Origin: Psychroflexus curvus
GTDB taxonomy: Bacteria > Bacteroidota > Bacteroidia > Flavobacteriales > Flavobacteriaceae
Direction of reading: 5' to 3'
Length of the DNA: 64,000 bases
Assembly (NCBI RefSeq): GCF_020164585.1
Contig: NZ_JAIQZF010000003.1
Span: forward strand, 124,001 to 188,000
The notes below the pieces were generated by a model. That model was not told the DNA's origin. It was given only the letters and a program-made list of their open reading frames with translations, and ran no database searches. Positions 25,870 to 35,038 of this stretch are shown here, piece after piece (positions within the stretch are counted from its first letter, which is position 1; each line of letters begins with the position of its first letter). The position numbers and the translations under genes were made by a program.

Positions 25870-27516
25870 ATGTCTACAACTAAGTTGATTTACCTCGTTT
25901 TTATTTCAGTTTTATGCTTTTCCTCTTGTAAAAAGGAAGATTATCCAGAATTCCAAACCTGGGTTCCCTACGATGAAACTGGATTAATCGAAGCCAATGC
26001 GGATAAGGAGTCTCAGCGCTTAAGGTACAAACTCATTCAGTCCAAAGTTTCAGATAGGAATGACATCTTAAATACCATCATTCCTCAACTCGAAGGCTTT
26101 TCAAAAGAAAGGTACTTAGAGCTTTCTCCGTTAATTATGGATCAAGATATCGAAACACTACAAAACCACATTTCTGAAGATCTGTTTTCTTATAAAGAAT
26201 TGACGCAATGGTACTTATACAGGATTGCTCAGTTTGAAAGCAACAGGGACTTAGCTTTAAATGCTATAATTTCCATAAATCCTTTCGTTGCAGAGCAGGC
26301 AGAAAAGCTGGATGCAGAAACGCCTTCCAAAACACATCCTGTTTACGGGATGCCGATTATTTTAAAAGACAATATCAATACCAAAAACATGGCTACAACT
26401 GCTGGTGCGGTTGCTTTATTAAATAATGAAACAGAAAATGATGCCGAAATTGTAAAAAATCTTAAGTCTTTTGGAGGGCTTGTTTTAGGTAAGGCCAATT
26501 TGAGTGAATGGGCCAATTTTTTATGTGCTGGTTGTCCTAATGGCTATAGTGCCATAGGTGGCCAAACTTTAAATCCATACGGTCCAAGAGAGTTCGATAC
26601 TGGTGGATCCAGTTCCGGAAGTGCAGTTGCTGTCGCTGCAAATTACGCTGTTGCTGCTGTAGGTTCTGAAACTTCGGGCTCAATACTTTCACCGTCTAGT
26701 CAGCAATCAGCGGTGGGATTAAAACCCACTATTGGGATTCTAAGTCAAGATGGAATCGTTCCTATATCTGGAACATTGGACACTCCTGGTCCCATCACAA
26801 AAAACTTACAAGACAATTCGATTGTTTTCTCTGCAATGGCTTCTGCTAAAAGTAAAATTTCACCTTCAAAAGTGCCCTGGGAAATTGAAATCATTAAAAA
26901 CTTAAAAGGGGTTAGACTTGGTGCTTATAAAGCTTATTCACAAGATTCATTGTACCAAAACGCAATCGACGACCTGAAAACCCTTGGAGCCGAGATCATC
27001 GAAATTGATCCTGAGCCTATGGACTTTGAAGGGTTTACCGAATTGTTAAGCGGTGACATGAAAATAGATCTGGAAAAGTATTTAACATTATATGCTTCAG
27101 ATGAGGTTGAAATAAAAACCGCTTATGACGTCATGAAATTCAATCTAAAAGATTCAACTGTCAGAATTCCATACGGTCAGGCTAGATTTGAAGGTATTGA
27201 GGACTTAGACTTAACAGAAGATGAGTTAGTTGATATAAGAACAAAACTCCTATTAGCTGGCATTGATTATTTCGAAAAGCCTATGCAGACCCACAATCTG
27301 GATGCTATTATATCCATTAATAATTACAATGCAGGTCAGGCTGCTGCTGCCAAATACCCAGCTTTAACGGTCCCTATGGGATATACAAGTGAAGGCGAAC
27401 CCGAAGGTCTCACCTTTATCACCAAACCTTATCAGGAATCCGATGTTTACAGCTATGCTAAGCTTTATGAAGCAGCCTCCAAACAACGAAAATCTCCGGA
27501 ATTATACCTTAACTAA
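25870..27516 (+). CDS. Amidase-signature family lipoprotein
   Basis: A 548-aa protein. A lipoprotein signal (MSTTKLIYLVFISVLCFSSC) anchors it, probably in the outer membrane. The amidase-signature domain starts near residue 110: catalytic Lys in GMPIILKDNINTK, the Gly/Ser-rich loop FDTGGSSSGSAVAVAANYAV, and the nucleophile segment GSETSGSILSPS. Together these give the Ser-cisSer-Lys triad. It is longer than GatA and carries an export signal, so it is not the tRNA amidotransferase; a secreted peptide- or amide-hydrolysing enzyme is likely. The downstream S9 peptidase gene is 10 nt away and co-directional, which suggests joint peptide or amide breakdown. Confidence 0.88.
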   Translation: MSTTKLIYLVFISVLCFSSCKKEDYPEFQTWVPYDETGLIEANADKESQRLRYKLIQSKVSDRNDILNTIIPQLEGFSKERYLELSPLIMDQDIETLQNHISEDLFSYKELTQWYLYRIAQFESNRDLALNAIISINPFVAEQAEKLDAETPSKTHPVYGMPIILKDNINTKNMATTAGAVALLNNETENDAEIVKNLKSFGGLVLGKANLSEWANFLCAGCPNGYSAIGGQTLNPYGPREFDTGGSSSGSAVAVAANYAVAAVGSETSGSILSPSSQQSAVGLKPTIGILSQDGIVPISGTLDTPGPITKNLQDNSIVFSAMASAKSKISPSKVPWEIEIIKNLKGVRLGAYKAYSQDSLYQNAIDDLKTLGAEIIEIDPEPMDFEGFTELLSGDMKIDLEKYLTLYASDEVEIKTAYDVMKFNLKDSTVRIPYGQARFEGIEDLDLTEDELVDIRTKLLLAGIDYFEKPMQTHNLDAIISINNYNAGQAAAAKYPALTVPMGYTSEGEPEGLTFITKPYQESDVYSYAKLYEAASKQRKSPELYLN

Positions 27517-27526
27517 ATTTTTATCT

Positions 27527-29566
27527 ATGAATTTTATACGCTTAAGTTTTTTTAGTTTACTACTGTTTTTGAGCACTCAGCTTCAGGCCCAGATTGCAGA
27601 AGAGCACTTTAGTTATATGGATCTTTTTGACCTGCAAATGGTTTCCAATCCTGAAATCTCGCCAGATGGTAAGACCATTATATACGAAAGACATCAATTT
27701 GATGTGATGACGGATAGAAGATTAGTCAATCTTTGGCAGATCTCTTTTGACGGAGAAAATCATTACCCCATTACTTCAGGAACTCAATACTATGGCAATG
27801 TGAGCTGGTCACCTCAGGGTGACAAATTTGCTTACACTTCAAATCACGAGGGTTCTAACCAATTGTATGTGTACTGGACAGCATCTCATACTTCTGCAGC
27901 GCTAACCAATTTCACAGAAAGTCCATCTAACATAAGCTGGTCTCCAGACGGTTCTCAACTTCTGTTTAGCAAGTTTGTCCCAGAATCTTCCAAGGCTGTA
28001 AAAGCGAATTTACCTAAGCCACCGCCTGGTGCAGAATGGGAACAAGGAGCCGATGTCATTGATAAGGCTGTTTACAGACGTGATGGAGGCGGGTATGTCC
28101 AGGACGGCTATCGCCACCTTTTTGTCATCTCTGCTGAAGGTGGAACGGCACGTCAATTAACGTCGGGATCACATCAATTTGGCTCACCTTCCTGGGCACC
28201 CGATGGAAAACACATCCTGTATACCGTAAATACCGCTGATGATGCGGAACTCGACCCCAACAATGAGCAAATTTATCAACAAAACATCAGGACTGGCAAG
28301 ATTGAGCAACTTACAGATGAACGAGGACCTTTCTACTCTCCCAAAATTTCTCCAAACGGAGACTATATTGCTTACACAGGCTTTAAAGATGACTTTGTAG
28401 GCTATCAGTTGACGGAGCTTTACCTTATGAATAGAGAGGCTAAGGAGGTTCAGGTTTTATCTGAAGATTTTCCTCAGGATATATCTTCAATCACCTGGGC
28501 AAAGGATAGCAAGTCTATTTATTTTAGATACGATGAAGAAGGAAACAGCAAGGTTGGAAACATAGATTTGAATGGAAAAGTGACCAGCATAGCAAAAAAC
28601 CTTGGTTCAGCCAGTATTGGAAGACCTTATGGTGGAGGAAGTTACTCCGTGTCTAATAAGGGGCGTATAGCATTTTCTCATGTGACCACTTCCACACCCT
28701 CAGAATTGGCAGTGGTTGAAGGCAAACTAAATTCAGAACCAAAACTTTTAACCCATTTAAATCAAAACCTCTTAACCTCAAAAAAGACAGGAAAAGTTGA
28801 AGAGTTCTGGGTGGATTCTTCAGTGGACGATTTTAAAATTCAGGGATGGATCATGACCCCTCCAGATTTTGATCCTTCAAAAACGTATCCCTTAATTCTT
28901 GAAATTCACGGGGGTCCCTATACCAATTACGGCTCTCGCTTTTCACCAGAATTACAATTTATGGCGAGTAAAGGCTATGTCGTGGTATACACCAATCCCA
29001 GAGGTAGTACAAGCTACGGAGAAGATTTTGCAGCTTACATCAACCACAATTATCCCAGTGAAGATTACAATGACTTGATGGACGCCACAGATTATGTCAT
29101 TGATCAGGGTTATGTAGATACAGATAACGTATTCATCACTGGCGGAAGTGGAGGAGGAGTGCTTACTGCCTGGTCTATTGGAAAAACCGATCGTTTTCAG
29201 GCTGCTGTTGTGGCTAAACCAGTCATCAACTGGTATAGCTTTGTGCTTACCGCCGATAGTTCACCATTTTTCTCAAAATATTGGTTTAAAGATATGCCGT
29301 GGGAATCTCCGGAAGATTATTTGAAGTTTTCTCCCATTTCACTGGTGGGAAATGTAAAAACCCCTACCATGCTGTTAACGGGTCAACAGGATTACAGAAC
29401 ACCGATGAGTGAAACTGAACAGTATTACACAGCATTGAAATTGCAGGGAATAGATGCAGTAATGGTTCGTATTGCAGGTTCTGGTCATGGCATAGCGGGA
29501 AAGCCAAGTAATTTGTTTAGAAAAGTAGAGTACATAACCAACTGGTTCGATAAGTATAAGAACTGA
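27527..29566 (+). CDS. Secreted S9-family serine peptidase (prolyl-oligopeptidase/acylaminoacyl type)
   Basis: The ATG at 27527 gives 679 aa starting with a signal peptide (FIRLSFFSLLLFLSTQLQAQ). The longer open frame from 27389 overlaps the amidase gene and is rejected. An N-terminal beta-propeller of PD40-type repeats (ISPDGKTIIYERH, WSPQGDKFAYTSNH, WAPDGKHILYT) is followed by an alpha/beta-hydrolase domain: HGGPYTNYG for the oxyanion hole, nucleophile in TGGSGGGVLTAW, Asp in TGQQDYRTPMSE and His in GSGHGIAGKP. It cleaves short peptides in the periplasm or outside the cell. It follows the amidase gene closely. Confidence 0.9.
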   Translation: MNFIRLSFFSLLLFLSTQLQAQIAEEHFSYMDLFDLQMVSNPEISPDGKTIIYERHQFDVMTDRRLVNLWQISFDGENHYPITSGTQYYGNVSWSPQGDKFAYTSNHEGSNQLYVYWTASHTSAALTNFTESPSNISWSPDGSQLLFSKFVPESSKAVKANLPKPPPGAEWEQGADVIDKAVYRRDGGGYVQDGYRHLFVISAEGGTARQLTSGSHQFGSPSWAPDGKHILYTVNTADDAELDPNNEQIYQQNIRTGKIEQLTDERGPFYSPKISPNGDYIAYTGFKDDFVGYQLTELYLMNREAKEVQVLSEDFPQDISSITWAKDSKSIYFRYDEEGNSKVGNIDLNGKVTSIAKNLGSASIGRPYGGGSYSVSNKGRIAFSHVTTSTPSELAVVEGKLNSEPKLLTHLNQNLLTSKKTGKVEEFWVDSSVDDFKIQGWIMTPPDFDPSKTYPLILEIHGGPYTNYGSRFSPELQFMASKGYVVVYTNPRGSTSYGEDFAAYINHNYPSEDYNDLMDATDYVIDQGYVDTDNVFITGGSGGGVLTAWSIGKTDRFQAAVVAKPVINWYSFVLTADSSPFFSKYWFKDMPWESPEDYLKFSPISLVGNVKTPTMLLTGQQDYRTPMSETEQYYTALKLQGIDAVMVRIAGSGHGIAGKPSNLFRKVEYITNWFDKYKN

Positions 29567-29588
29567 TTTAGTTTTTTATAATTCTAAA

Positions 29589-29665
29589 CCTGCCTGCCCG
29601 TCCGAGTCACGCCTGCCCGTCCGAGTCACGCAGGCGGGCCTGCCCGTCCGAGTCACGCAGGCGGG
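29589..29665. repeat. GC-rich tandem repeat CCTGCCCGTCCGAGTCACG
   Basis: Three tandem copies of a unit containing GCCTGCCCGTCCGAGTCACG occur, two of them followed by CAGGCGGG, which pairs with CCTGCCCG. Very GC-rich in an AT-rich genome. Core letters are related to the CCTGCCT/AGGCAGG palindromes at 37634 and at 48.5-48.9 kb. Confidence 0.7.
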
Positions 29666-29730
29666 TTTGAGTCGAATTAGATACAATGCTTACGATAACG
29701 AATCATTTTTTGTTTAATTAGTACTAAAAT

Positions 29731-29772
29731 AAAGGTGAAGACTAGGTTGTAAGCCAATTAGTTTTCACCTTT
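29731..29772 (+). terminator. Hairpin before the crtA-like gene
   Basis: AAAGGTGAA (29731-29739) pairs with TTCACCTTT (29764-29772); AATCTTTTAATTTT follows. It may end the amidase-peptidase transcript. It lies only 16 nt before the next ATG, so a leader role for that gene is also possible. Confidence 0.45.
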
Positions 29773-29788
29773 AATCTTTTAATTTTAT

Positions 29789-30472
29789 ATGTCTCAAATC
29801 ACCACACTTACGATTTTAACTTACCAGGGATTCACCGATAAATTCTGGGCTTTGTCTATGATGCAATTTGGTCATCGCTATATGAAATCAGTTCAAGGGC
29901 AAACCTTTTATAAACTGTTGGGAAGTGGAAAGGAGAATTTTAATCCTTTTCCAGATTGGAATGTGTATGCTGTTTTACAGGTTTGGGAAGATAAATCTTT
30001 TGCTGAAGATTTTTTCAAGACTCATAAGTTGAGTCAGCTTTATCAAAGACATGCCGATAAAATGGAAGTACTTTATTTGGAAAGTATTCAGGCCAGAGGT
30101 CTGTGGAACGGTAAAAATCCATTTCAGTCGTCGGTAAAACCTAAAGATATCAGGGAAGAGGATCAAATTGCTGTGATTACCAGAGCAAGCATTAAAACCA
30201 ACATGCTTTTAAAATTCTGGAAATTTGTCCCGGAATCTCAAAGACCTTTAGAAAATGCGGAAGGCTTACTTTATACCAAAGGATTTGGTGAACTGCCTTT
30301 TGTAGAAATGGCGACTTTCAGCATTTGGAAAACTCTAGATCATCTTCAAACTTATGCTTATCAAAGTCATGAACACATCAAGGCTATTCAAAAAACCAGA
30401 AAATTGGATTGGTACAGCGAAGAACTTTTTTCGAGATTTCGATTGCAGGAAAAATTGATTTTAAAGGCTTAA
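29789..30472 (+). CDS. Spheroidene monooxygenase-like (CrtA-like) protein
   Basis: A 227-aa protein. It resembles CrtA-type carotenoid monooxygenases: an N-terminal TILTYQGFTDKFWAL, a QFGHRYMKSVQGQTFYKLLG segment, and a RASIKTNMLLKFWKFVPE core followed by the LLYTKGFGELPFVEMATFSI segment. CrtA adds a hydroxyl or keto group next to the carotenoid end. It is convergent with the crt operon and its stop abuts that of crtY (30472/30473). This supports a role in end-group modification of the same pigment. The position it oxidises, and whether it is still a carotenoid enzyme, cannot be told. Confidence 0.75.
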   Translation: MSQITTLTILTYQGFTDKFWALSMMQFGHRYMKSVQGQTFYKLLGSGKENFNPFPDWNVYAVLQVWEDKSFAEDFFKTHKLSQLYQRHADKMEVLYLESIQARGLWNGKNPFQSSVKPKDIREEDQIAVITRASIKTNMLLKFWKFVPESQRPLENAEGLLYTKGFGELPFVEMATFSIWKTLDHLQTYAYQSHEHIKAIQKTRKLDWYSEELFSRFRLQEKLILKA

Positions 30473-31633
30473 TTAAGTATTAAATCCACTTCTTAGATGC
30501 CTGATAAATCCCTTGATAAAAGGGGAGGAGCTCAAATTCATTATAATTTTTAAATCCTCCTGGAAAGTGGATTTTTCATCCAAAAATCTGAAAATGGTCT
30601 GGATAGAATTATTTTTATACATTTTATAAAATAACTCTTCACCAAAATGATTTTCTTTGGTAAGAACTTCCAGAAATATGTTGTCATAGTGCTTGTATTT
30701 ACCAGGAGTAGAGTCTTTATAAAATTCTTGTTTAGACTTCAGAAATTTGATGAGGCTCTGGCTTTTTCGTTCACAATTTTTAAATGAATATCCAGACGAA
30801 GCTTTTACCCATCCGCCAGCAGTACCTATTTTAATGATGTGTTTTTGGCTGTAATCTTCAAAAGGAAAATTTGTCATCGGAATAATGCCCTTTTCAGTTT
30901 CAGCAATGCTGTAATTGTCAGTTCGGAGATGTTCTGAAATGTATTTTTTTAAGAAGTCATCGTAGGTGGATTCGCTGACCAAATCTGGACTGAAATAGGT
31001 AAATTCTACTAGAGCTTTAGTAGATGAAAAAGGCAGTATATAAGTAAAGCTTGTGCTTTCCCCGTCTTTCAAATCGAAGTCCATCATCGTGAATTTGGAA
31101 TCATCAAACACAGGAGTTTCTGTTTCAATGACCCAGCCTTTAAAGTGCTGAGCGATATTTAAATAGCTGGTATCTTTCAATGAGTAACTTTCAGGAATTC
31201 TGGAGTCGAAAGCAAATTCAGCCTCATAATTTGCTTTATCTGTGGTTACAATAGCACCTTCGTCTGTTTGTGTAATGCTATGGACTTGCTCTGTTTTCCA
31301 GGTGATTCTGGGTTTCTGAAGTGTTTTTTTAGCATGCGTGTAAAAGTCAGCCGACCTCAGTGTTTTGTAATTGAATTCTTTCAAGTCAAGAATAATCGTT
31401 TCACCTTTGCCTTTTACAATGCCTTGATTCCATGTTTTGTATACCAGATCATCCCATTTTCCTTTTCCTTTCTCCCAAAAACTCCAGGTTCTATCGTTTT
31501 TGTTTTTTTGATCTTTATCCAGAATCAGAATGGTTTTATCTTCAAAAAAAGTATCTGCATTCATGGCTAAGGCTAGATTCAATCCAGCCGCTCCCGCACC
31601 TACTATAATGTAATCAAATTTAATAATAGACAT
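30473..31633 (-). CDS. crtY: Lycopene cyclase
   Basis: The ATG at 31633 gives 386 aa with an N-terminal FAD-type dinucleotide fold (FDYIIVGAGAAGLNLALAM) and family segments DRTWSFWEKG, PFSSTKALVEFTYF and GTAGGWVKASSGYSF. It converts a psi end of lycopene or a hydroxylated relative into a beta-ionone ring. It overlaps the cruF 3' end by 14 nt; the TTG at 31645 would add four residues and is less likely. Last gene of the seven-gene crt operon. Only one cyclase is present, consistent with a monocyclic product if cruF and crtD act on the other end. Confidence 0.9.
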   Translation of the reverse strand: MSIIKFDYIIVGAGAAGLNLALAMNADTFFEDKTILILDKDQKNKNDRTWSFWEKGKGKWDDLVYKTWNQGIVKGKGETIILDLKEFNYKTLRSADFYTHAKKTLQKPRITWKTEQVHSITQTDEGAIVTTDKANYEAEFAFDSRIPESYSLKDTSYLNIAQHFKGWVIETETPVFDDSKFTMMDFDLKDGESTSFTYILPFSSTKALVEFTYFSPDLVSESTYDDFLKKYISEHLRTDNYSIAETEKGIIPMTNFPFEDYSQKHIIKIGTAGGWVKASSGYSFKNCERKSQSLIKFLKSKQEFYKDSTPGKYKHYDNIFLEVLTKENHFGEELFYKMYKNNSIQTIFRFLDEKSTFQEDLKIIMNLSSSPFIKGFIRHLRSGFNT

Positions 31634-32264
31634 AGAAATAGACAAAAAACACGAGTTGGACCAGATAGAGATGAAGTGAAATCAAAAAATCACCCTTGAG
31701 TTTAGCAAGGTGAAAAATGAGATTGAAAATGAAAGAAATACTCCCCCAGGCTATATAATTATCGATAGGAGCATAGCCTCCAGAAAATTCCCAGAAATCA
31801 AAAATTGGAGCAATTTTCTCCATAAATAAATCTAAAAATAACATCATAAAGGTTCCTAGTAAGGACTTAAGAAAAATATTATCAGACAGGTTATTGGCGA
31901 TCGCTCCGCAGATGAAGGTTAACAAAGCCCAGTTAACTCCAATGAGGATAGGGACTTCAAAAATTTTGGGGCCAAAATTGTTTCCGTAGGCATAGTCCCC
32001 GAAAAACAAACCGAAGGTGACGCCAAGATATTCAGCAAAGATCCCAAGGCCTCCAAAAATTATAAACAGGCTCCATTTTTTAAAGGAATGTAAGGGGAAG
32101 AATATAATCAAGATAAGAAACATGATCATCAGGTTGAGGGAGGTTCTGCTCGCAAACCAATCCTGATAACCTAAGCTTATTCCAATGATTCCAGATACAT
32201 GAAAAAGCCACACAATACCTATTGCTATTAAACTATATTTTTTGTCGTTAGTAAGGCTTTTCAT
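31620..32264 (-). CDS. cruF: CruF-type carotenoid hydratase
   Basis: A 214-aa integral membrane protein with about seven hydrophobic segments. It matches the CruF/DUF422 family: GIFAEYLGVTFGLFFGDYAY, NWALLTFICGAIA, FLDLFMEKIAPIFDFWEF and PIDNYIAWGSISF. CruF adds water to the 1',2' double bond of an acyclic carotenoid end, giving the tertiary hydroxyl of myxol and saproxanthin. It starts 9 nt after the crtD stop and overlaps the crtY start, so it is co-translated with both. Confidence 0.85.
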   Translation of the reverse strand: MKSLTNDKKYSLIAIGIVWLFHVSGIIGISLGYQDWFASRTSLNLMIMFLILIIFFPLHSFKKWSLFIIFGGLGIFAEYLGVTFGLFFGDYAYGNNFGPKIFEVPILIGVNWALLTFICGAIANNLSDNIFLKSLLGTFMMLFLDLFMEKIAPIFDFWEFSGGYAPIDNYIAWGSISFIFNLIFHLAKLKGDFLISLHLYLVQLVFFVYFYVYY

Positions 32265-32273
32265 CGATTGAGC

Positions 32274-33743
32274 TTAGGCTTTTGGAACTAAATCTGAAAC
32301 AATTTTGGCAGAGAGCAAACACAAAGGAATACCGCCTCCGGGGTGAACGCTTCCACCGCAAAAGTATAGGTTTTTTATTTTAGAGCTGAAGTTTGGATGC
32401 CTTAAAAATGCAGCAAATTTGTTGTTGCTCGAGGTCCCATAAAGCGAACCTTGAAAAGAAGAGGTAGCAGATTCAATACTCTCTGGAGTTTCCACATGTT
32501 CTACCTCTATGTAGTTTTGAATTTTAGTACCCAGGCATTTATTGATTTTGGCAATCACTTTTTCTCGAATATAAGTGGTTTGTGCAGCCCAGTCCTGACC
32601 GCAGTTGGTAGGTGCGTTCACCATCACAAACCAATTTTCAGAACCCTCGGGAGCATCACCGTTGACTTCTTTAGACGTAATATTGATGTAAACGGTTGGG
32701 TCATCAGCAAAATACTTTTTATTGAAAAGATGATCGAATTCTTTCTCGTAGTTCTCAGTGAAAAGGATGTTGTGCAAATCCAATTCCTTATAAGTCTTAT
32801 TGACTCCCCAATAAAAGATAAGCGCCGAACTCGAACGTTCCTGCTCTAAGGTCTTTTTGGGTGCTGTTGCTTTTTTCAGCAGAGAATTGTAAGCTGAATA
32901 CACGTCCATATTACAAACCACCAAATCAAAGTTTTCTACTTTTTGATTTATTTTTAAGCCATTGACTTCTCCGTTGTCATAGATGATCTCATCTACCTTT
33001 TGATTAAGGTGAAATTTAATTCCAACATCTCTGGCCAGTTGTGTAAGGCTTTTGGAGATGTCGTGCATCCCGTGTTTTGGAATAAAAGCGCCATAGTTCA
33101 TTTCCAAATGAGGAATCATGGACATGATTCCAGGTGTTTTGTAGGGAGATGAACCATTGTAAGTGGCAAATCTGTTGAATAGCTGAACAAGCTTAGGATG
33201 GTCAAAATATTTTTCATTAACTTCATTAAGGCTGCTATCCAGATGTAACTTGCTTAAATTGAAAATAGCTTTCACCGTATCTTTTGAAAGATAAGTGCCC
33301 AACTTATGAAGTGATTTTTCTAAAAATAAACTCGAAGTAAGTTCATACTTGTTTTGCGTGCTTTTTAAATAATCGCTGAGGTGTTGTTCAGACTCGTTAA
33401 AAGTTTTAGAAGCATCTTTTATGAACTCTTCTTTATCTGCTTTCACTTGAAATTGCTGACCATCTTCCCAGAAATAATTACAAATGCTATCTTTCTTTTT
33501 GTATTGAAAGTAAGATTTGGGATCAACCTCAAAAAGACCAAACAATTCATCCACAAGGTGTGGCATTGTAAATAGGGAAGGGCCGTAATCAAATCTGTAA
33601 TCTCCTCTTTGGAAGCTGTGAAGTTTTCCTCCTGTATAGTCGTTTTGTTCAAAAACATCTACATCATAACCTTTGGCTTTTAGCCTCAATGCTGAAGCAA
33701 TTCCAGCAATGCCAGAACCTACCACTGCAGATTTCATTTTCAT
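32274..33743 (-). CDS. crtD: CrtD-like carotenoid 3,4-desaturase
   Basis: A 489-aa FAD-dependent desaturase of the CrtI family. N-terminal SAVVGSGIAGIASALRLKAKG; C-terminal LYFCGGSVHPGGGIPLCLLS. It is the second CrtI-type gene in the operon. Its position beside cruF and the FDYGPSLFTMPH and PGGGIP variants fit the 1-hydroxycarotenoid 3,4-desaturase branch rather than phytoene desaturase. Expected role: desaturation at C-3',4' after CruF hydration. The crtZ stop directly precedes its ATG (TAAATG). Separating crtD from crtI by sequence alone leaves some doubt. Confidence 0.8.
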   Translation of the reverse strand: MKMKSAVVGSGIAGIASALRLKAKGYDVDVFEQNDYTGGKLHSFQRGDYRFDYGPSLFTMPHLVDELFGLFEVDPKSYFQYKKKDSICNYFWEDGQQFQVKADKEEFIKDASKTFNESEQHLSDYLKSTQNKYELTSSLFLEKSLHKLGTYLSKDTVKAIFNLSKLHLDSSLNEVNEKYFDHPKLVQLFNRFATYNGSSPYKTPGIMSMIPHLEMNYGAFIPKHGMHDISKSLTQLARDVGIKFHLNQKVDEIIYDNGEVNGLKINQKVENFDLVVCNMDVYSAYNSLLKKATAPKKTLEQERSSSALIFYWGVNKTYKELDLHNILFTENYEKEFDHLFNKKYFADDPTVYINITSKEVNGDAPEGSENWFVMVNAPTNCGQDWAAQTTYIREKVIAKINKCLGTKIQNYIEVEHVETPESIESATSSFQGSLYGTSSNNKFAAFLRHPNFSSKIKNLYFCGGSVHPGGGIPLCLLSAKIVSDLVPKA

Positions 33744-34190
33744 TTATTTTCTGTTTTTTAGAAATTTCGCAGGGGGTATAAGCATGCCAAAACATTCACC
33801 ATCTTCTTTTCCCAAATGTTTGTGATGAATTTTATGAGCACGCCTTATGCCTTTGGCATACCAGTGGTCAGCTTTTCTAAACAACTTAAACCGCTGATGA
33901 ATAAAAATATCGTGTACGAGAAAATAGGCTAAGCCATAACCTGCAATTCCAGCACCTATGGCAACGGCAAACTGAAACTCAGCCACCATAAAAAAATACA
34001 TACTCACTACGGCGTAAAATACAAAAAACAAATCGTTGCGCTCCCACCAGCTTTTGTGGTCTTTATGATGGTGATCTCTATGAAGCACCCATAAAAATCC
34101 GTGCATAACATACTTATGTGTAAACCATGCCATGAATTCCATTCCCAAAAATGTTGCTATAAACACAACAATCCAAATCAATATATTCAT
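33744..34190 (-). CDS. crtZ: Beta-carotene hydroxylase
   Basis: A 148-aa membrane di-iron hydroxylase of the fatty-acid-hydroxylase superfamily with histidine clusters HKYVMH, HRDHHHKDH, HDIFIHQRF and RRAHKIHHKH. It adds the 3-hydroxyl to the beta ring, converting beta-type carotenoids to zeaxanthin-like ends. Hydrophobic segments lie at 1-20 and 50-90. It starts 4 nt after the crtB stop. Confidence 0.92.
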   Translation of the reverse strand: MNILIWIVVFIATFLGMEFMAWFTHKYVMHGFLWVLHRDHHHKDHKSWWERNDLFFVFYAVVSMYFFMVAEFQFAVAIGAGIAGYGLAYFLVHDIFIHQRFKLFRKADHWYAKGIRRAHKIHHKHLGKEDGECFGMLIPPAKFLKNRK

Positions 34191-34194
34191 AATC

Positions 34195-35034
34195 TTAAAC
34201 TAAATTAAATCTACAAGAAATGTAAGACTTCGCTAAGAGACTAGCTTTTTGATAATTAGGCACCCTTATTCTTTTATTTTTAATTTCAACTGATGGTGTA
34301 TTTTTTAATTTTTCAAGCAGTTTGGAATAGTAAATATAAGCTGTATAAACTCCTAATTTCGCTTCTACCGGCAGATTACCAATACCTCTTAAACCGGCTT
34401 GAAAATCTGCATCAATTTCAAATATAATGGCTTTTTTGGTTTCTTCGTCTAGACGACTCAAATCTGCATCCGGAAAGTAAGATCGTTCCAGCTCTTCGCT
34501 GTCTGCCTTAAGGTCTCTTAAGAAATTTACCTTTTGAAAGGCAGACCCCAATCGCATGGCATCATCTTTTAAATTTTCGTAAGCTTCATGATTTCCCTTT
34601 ACAAAAACTTTTAAGCACATCAGTCCCACTACATCAGCACTTCCATAAATGTAAGCTTCATATTCTTCCTGTGTCAAGTAATTGGATTTATGCAAATCTT
34701 TTTCCATACTATCCATAAAAGATTCATAGAGATGAGCATCAATATTATATTTATGAACGGTTTCCTGAAAACTGTTTAAAATAGGATTTAAACTTATTTT
34801 ATCCTCAATGGCTTCATACATGTCAGTTTGAAAGCTTTTAAAGAGCTTTGCTTTATCGTAATCATGAAACGTGTCTACTATTTCATCTGCAAATCTCACG
34901 AAACCGTAAATATTATAGATATCCTGTCTTATAGAAGGAGCAAGCAGTTTTGTAGCTATAGAAAATGAAGTGCTGTAAGAATTGGTAACCAACTTACTGC
35001 AATCTCTAGAAACTGTATCGAATAATGATTTCAT
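34195..35034 (-). CDS. crtB: Phytoene synthase
   Basis: The ATG at 35034 gives 279 aa (MKSLFDTVSRDCSKLVTNSY). The two Asp-rich Mg-binding motifs are DEIVD (near residue 48) and DLKAD (in NFLRDLKADSEELERSYFP). It joins two geranylgeranyl diphosphates to make phytoene, the committed step. No crtE is in this window. The frame can be read from an upstream TTG (35052) that overlaps crtI, but the ATG lies 4 nt after the crtI stop and matches family N-termini. Confidence 0.93.
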   Translation of the reverse strand: MKSLFDTVSRDCSKLVTNSYSTSFSIATKLLAPSIRQDIYNIYGFVRFADEIVDTFHDYDKAKLFKSFQTDMYEAIEDKISLNPILNSFQETVHKYNIDAHLYESFMDSMEKDLHKSNYLTQEEYEAYIYGSADVVGLMCLKVFVKGNHEAYENLKDDAMRLGSAFQKVNFLRDLKADSEELERSYFPDADLSRLDEETKKAIIFEIDADFQAGLRGIGNLPVEAKLGVYTAYIYYSKLLEKLKNTPSVEIKNKRIRVPNYQKASLLAKSYISCRFNLV

Positions 35035-35038
35035 TGCG

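Noticed and set aside
27389-27526. Upstream extension of the S9 peptidase
   Set aside because: It overlaps the amidase gene and has no signal peptide; the ATG at 27527 starts a clear signal peptide.
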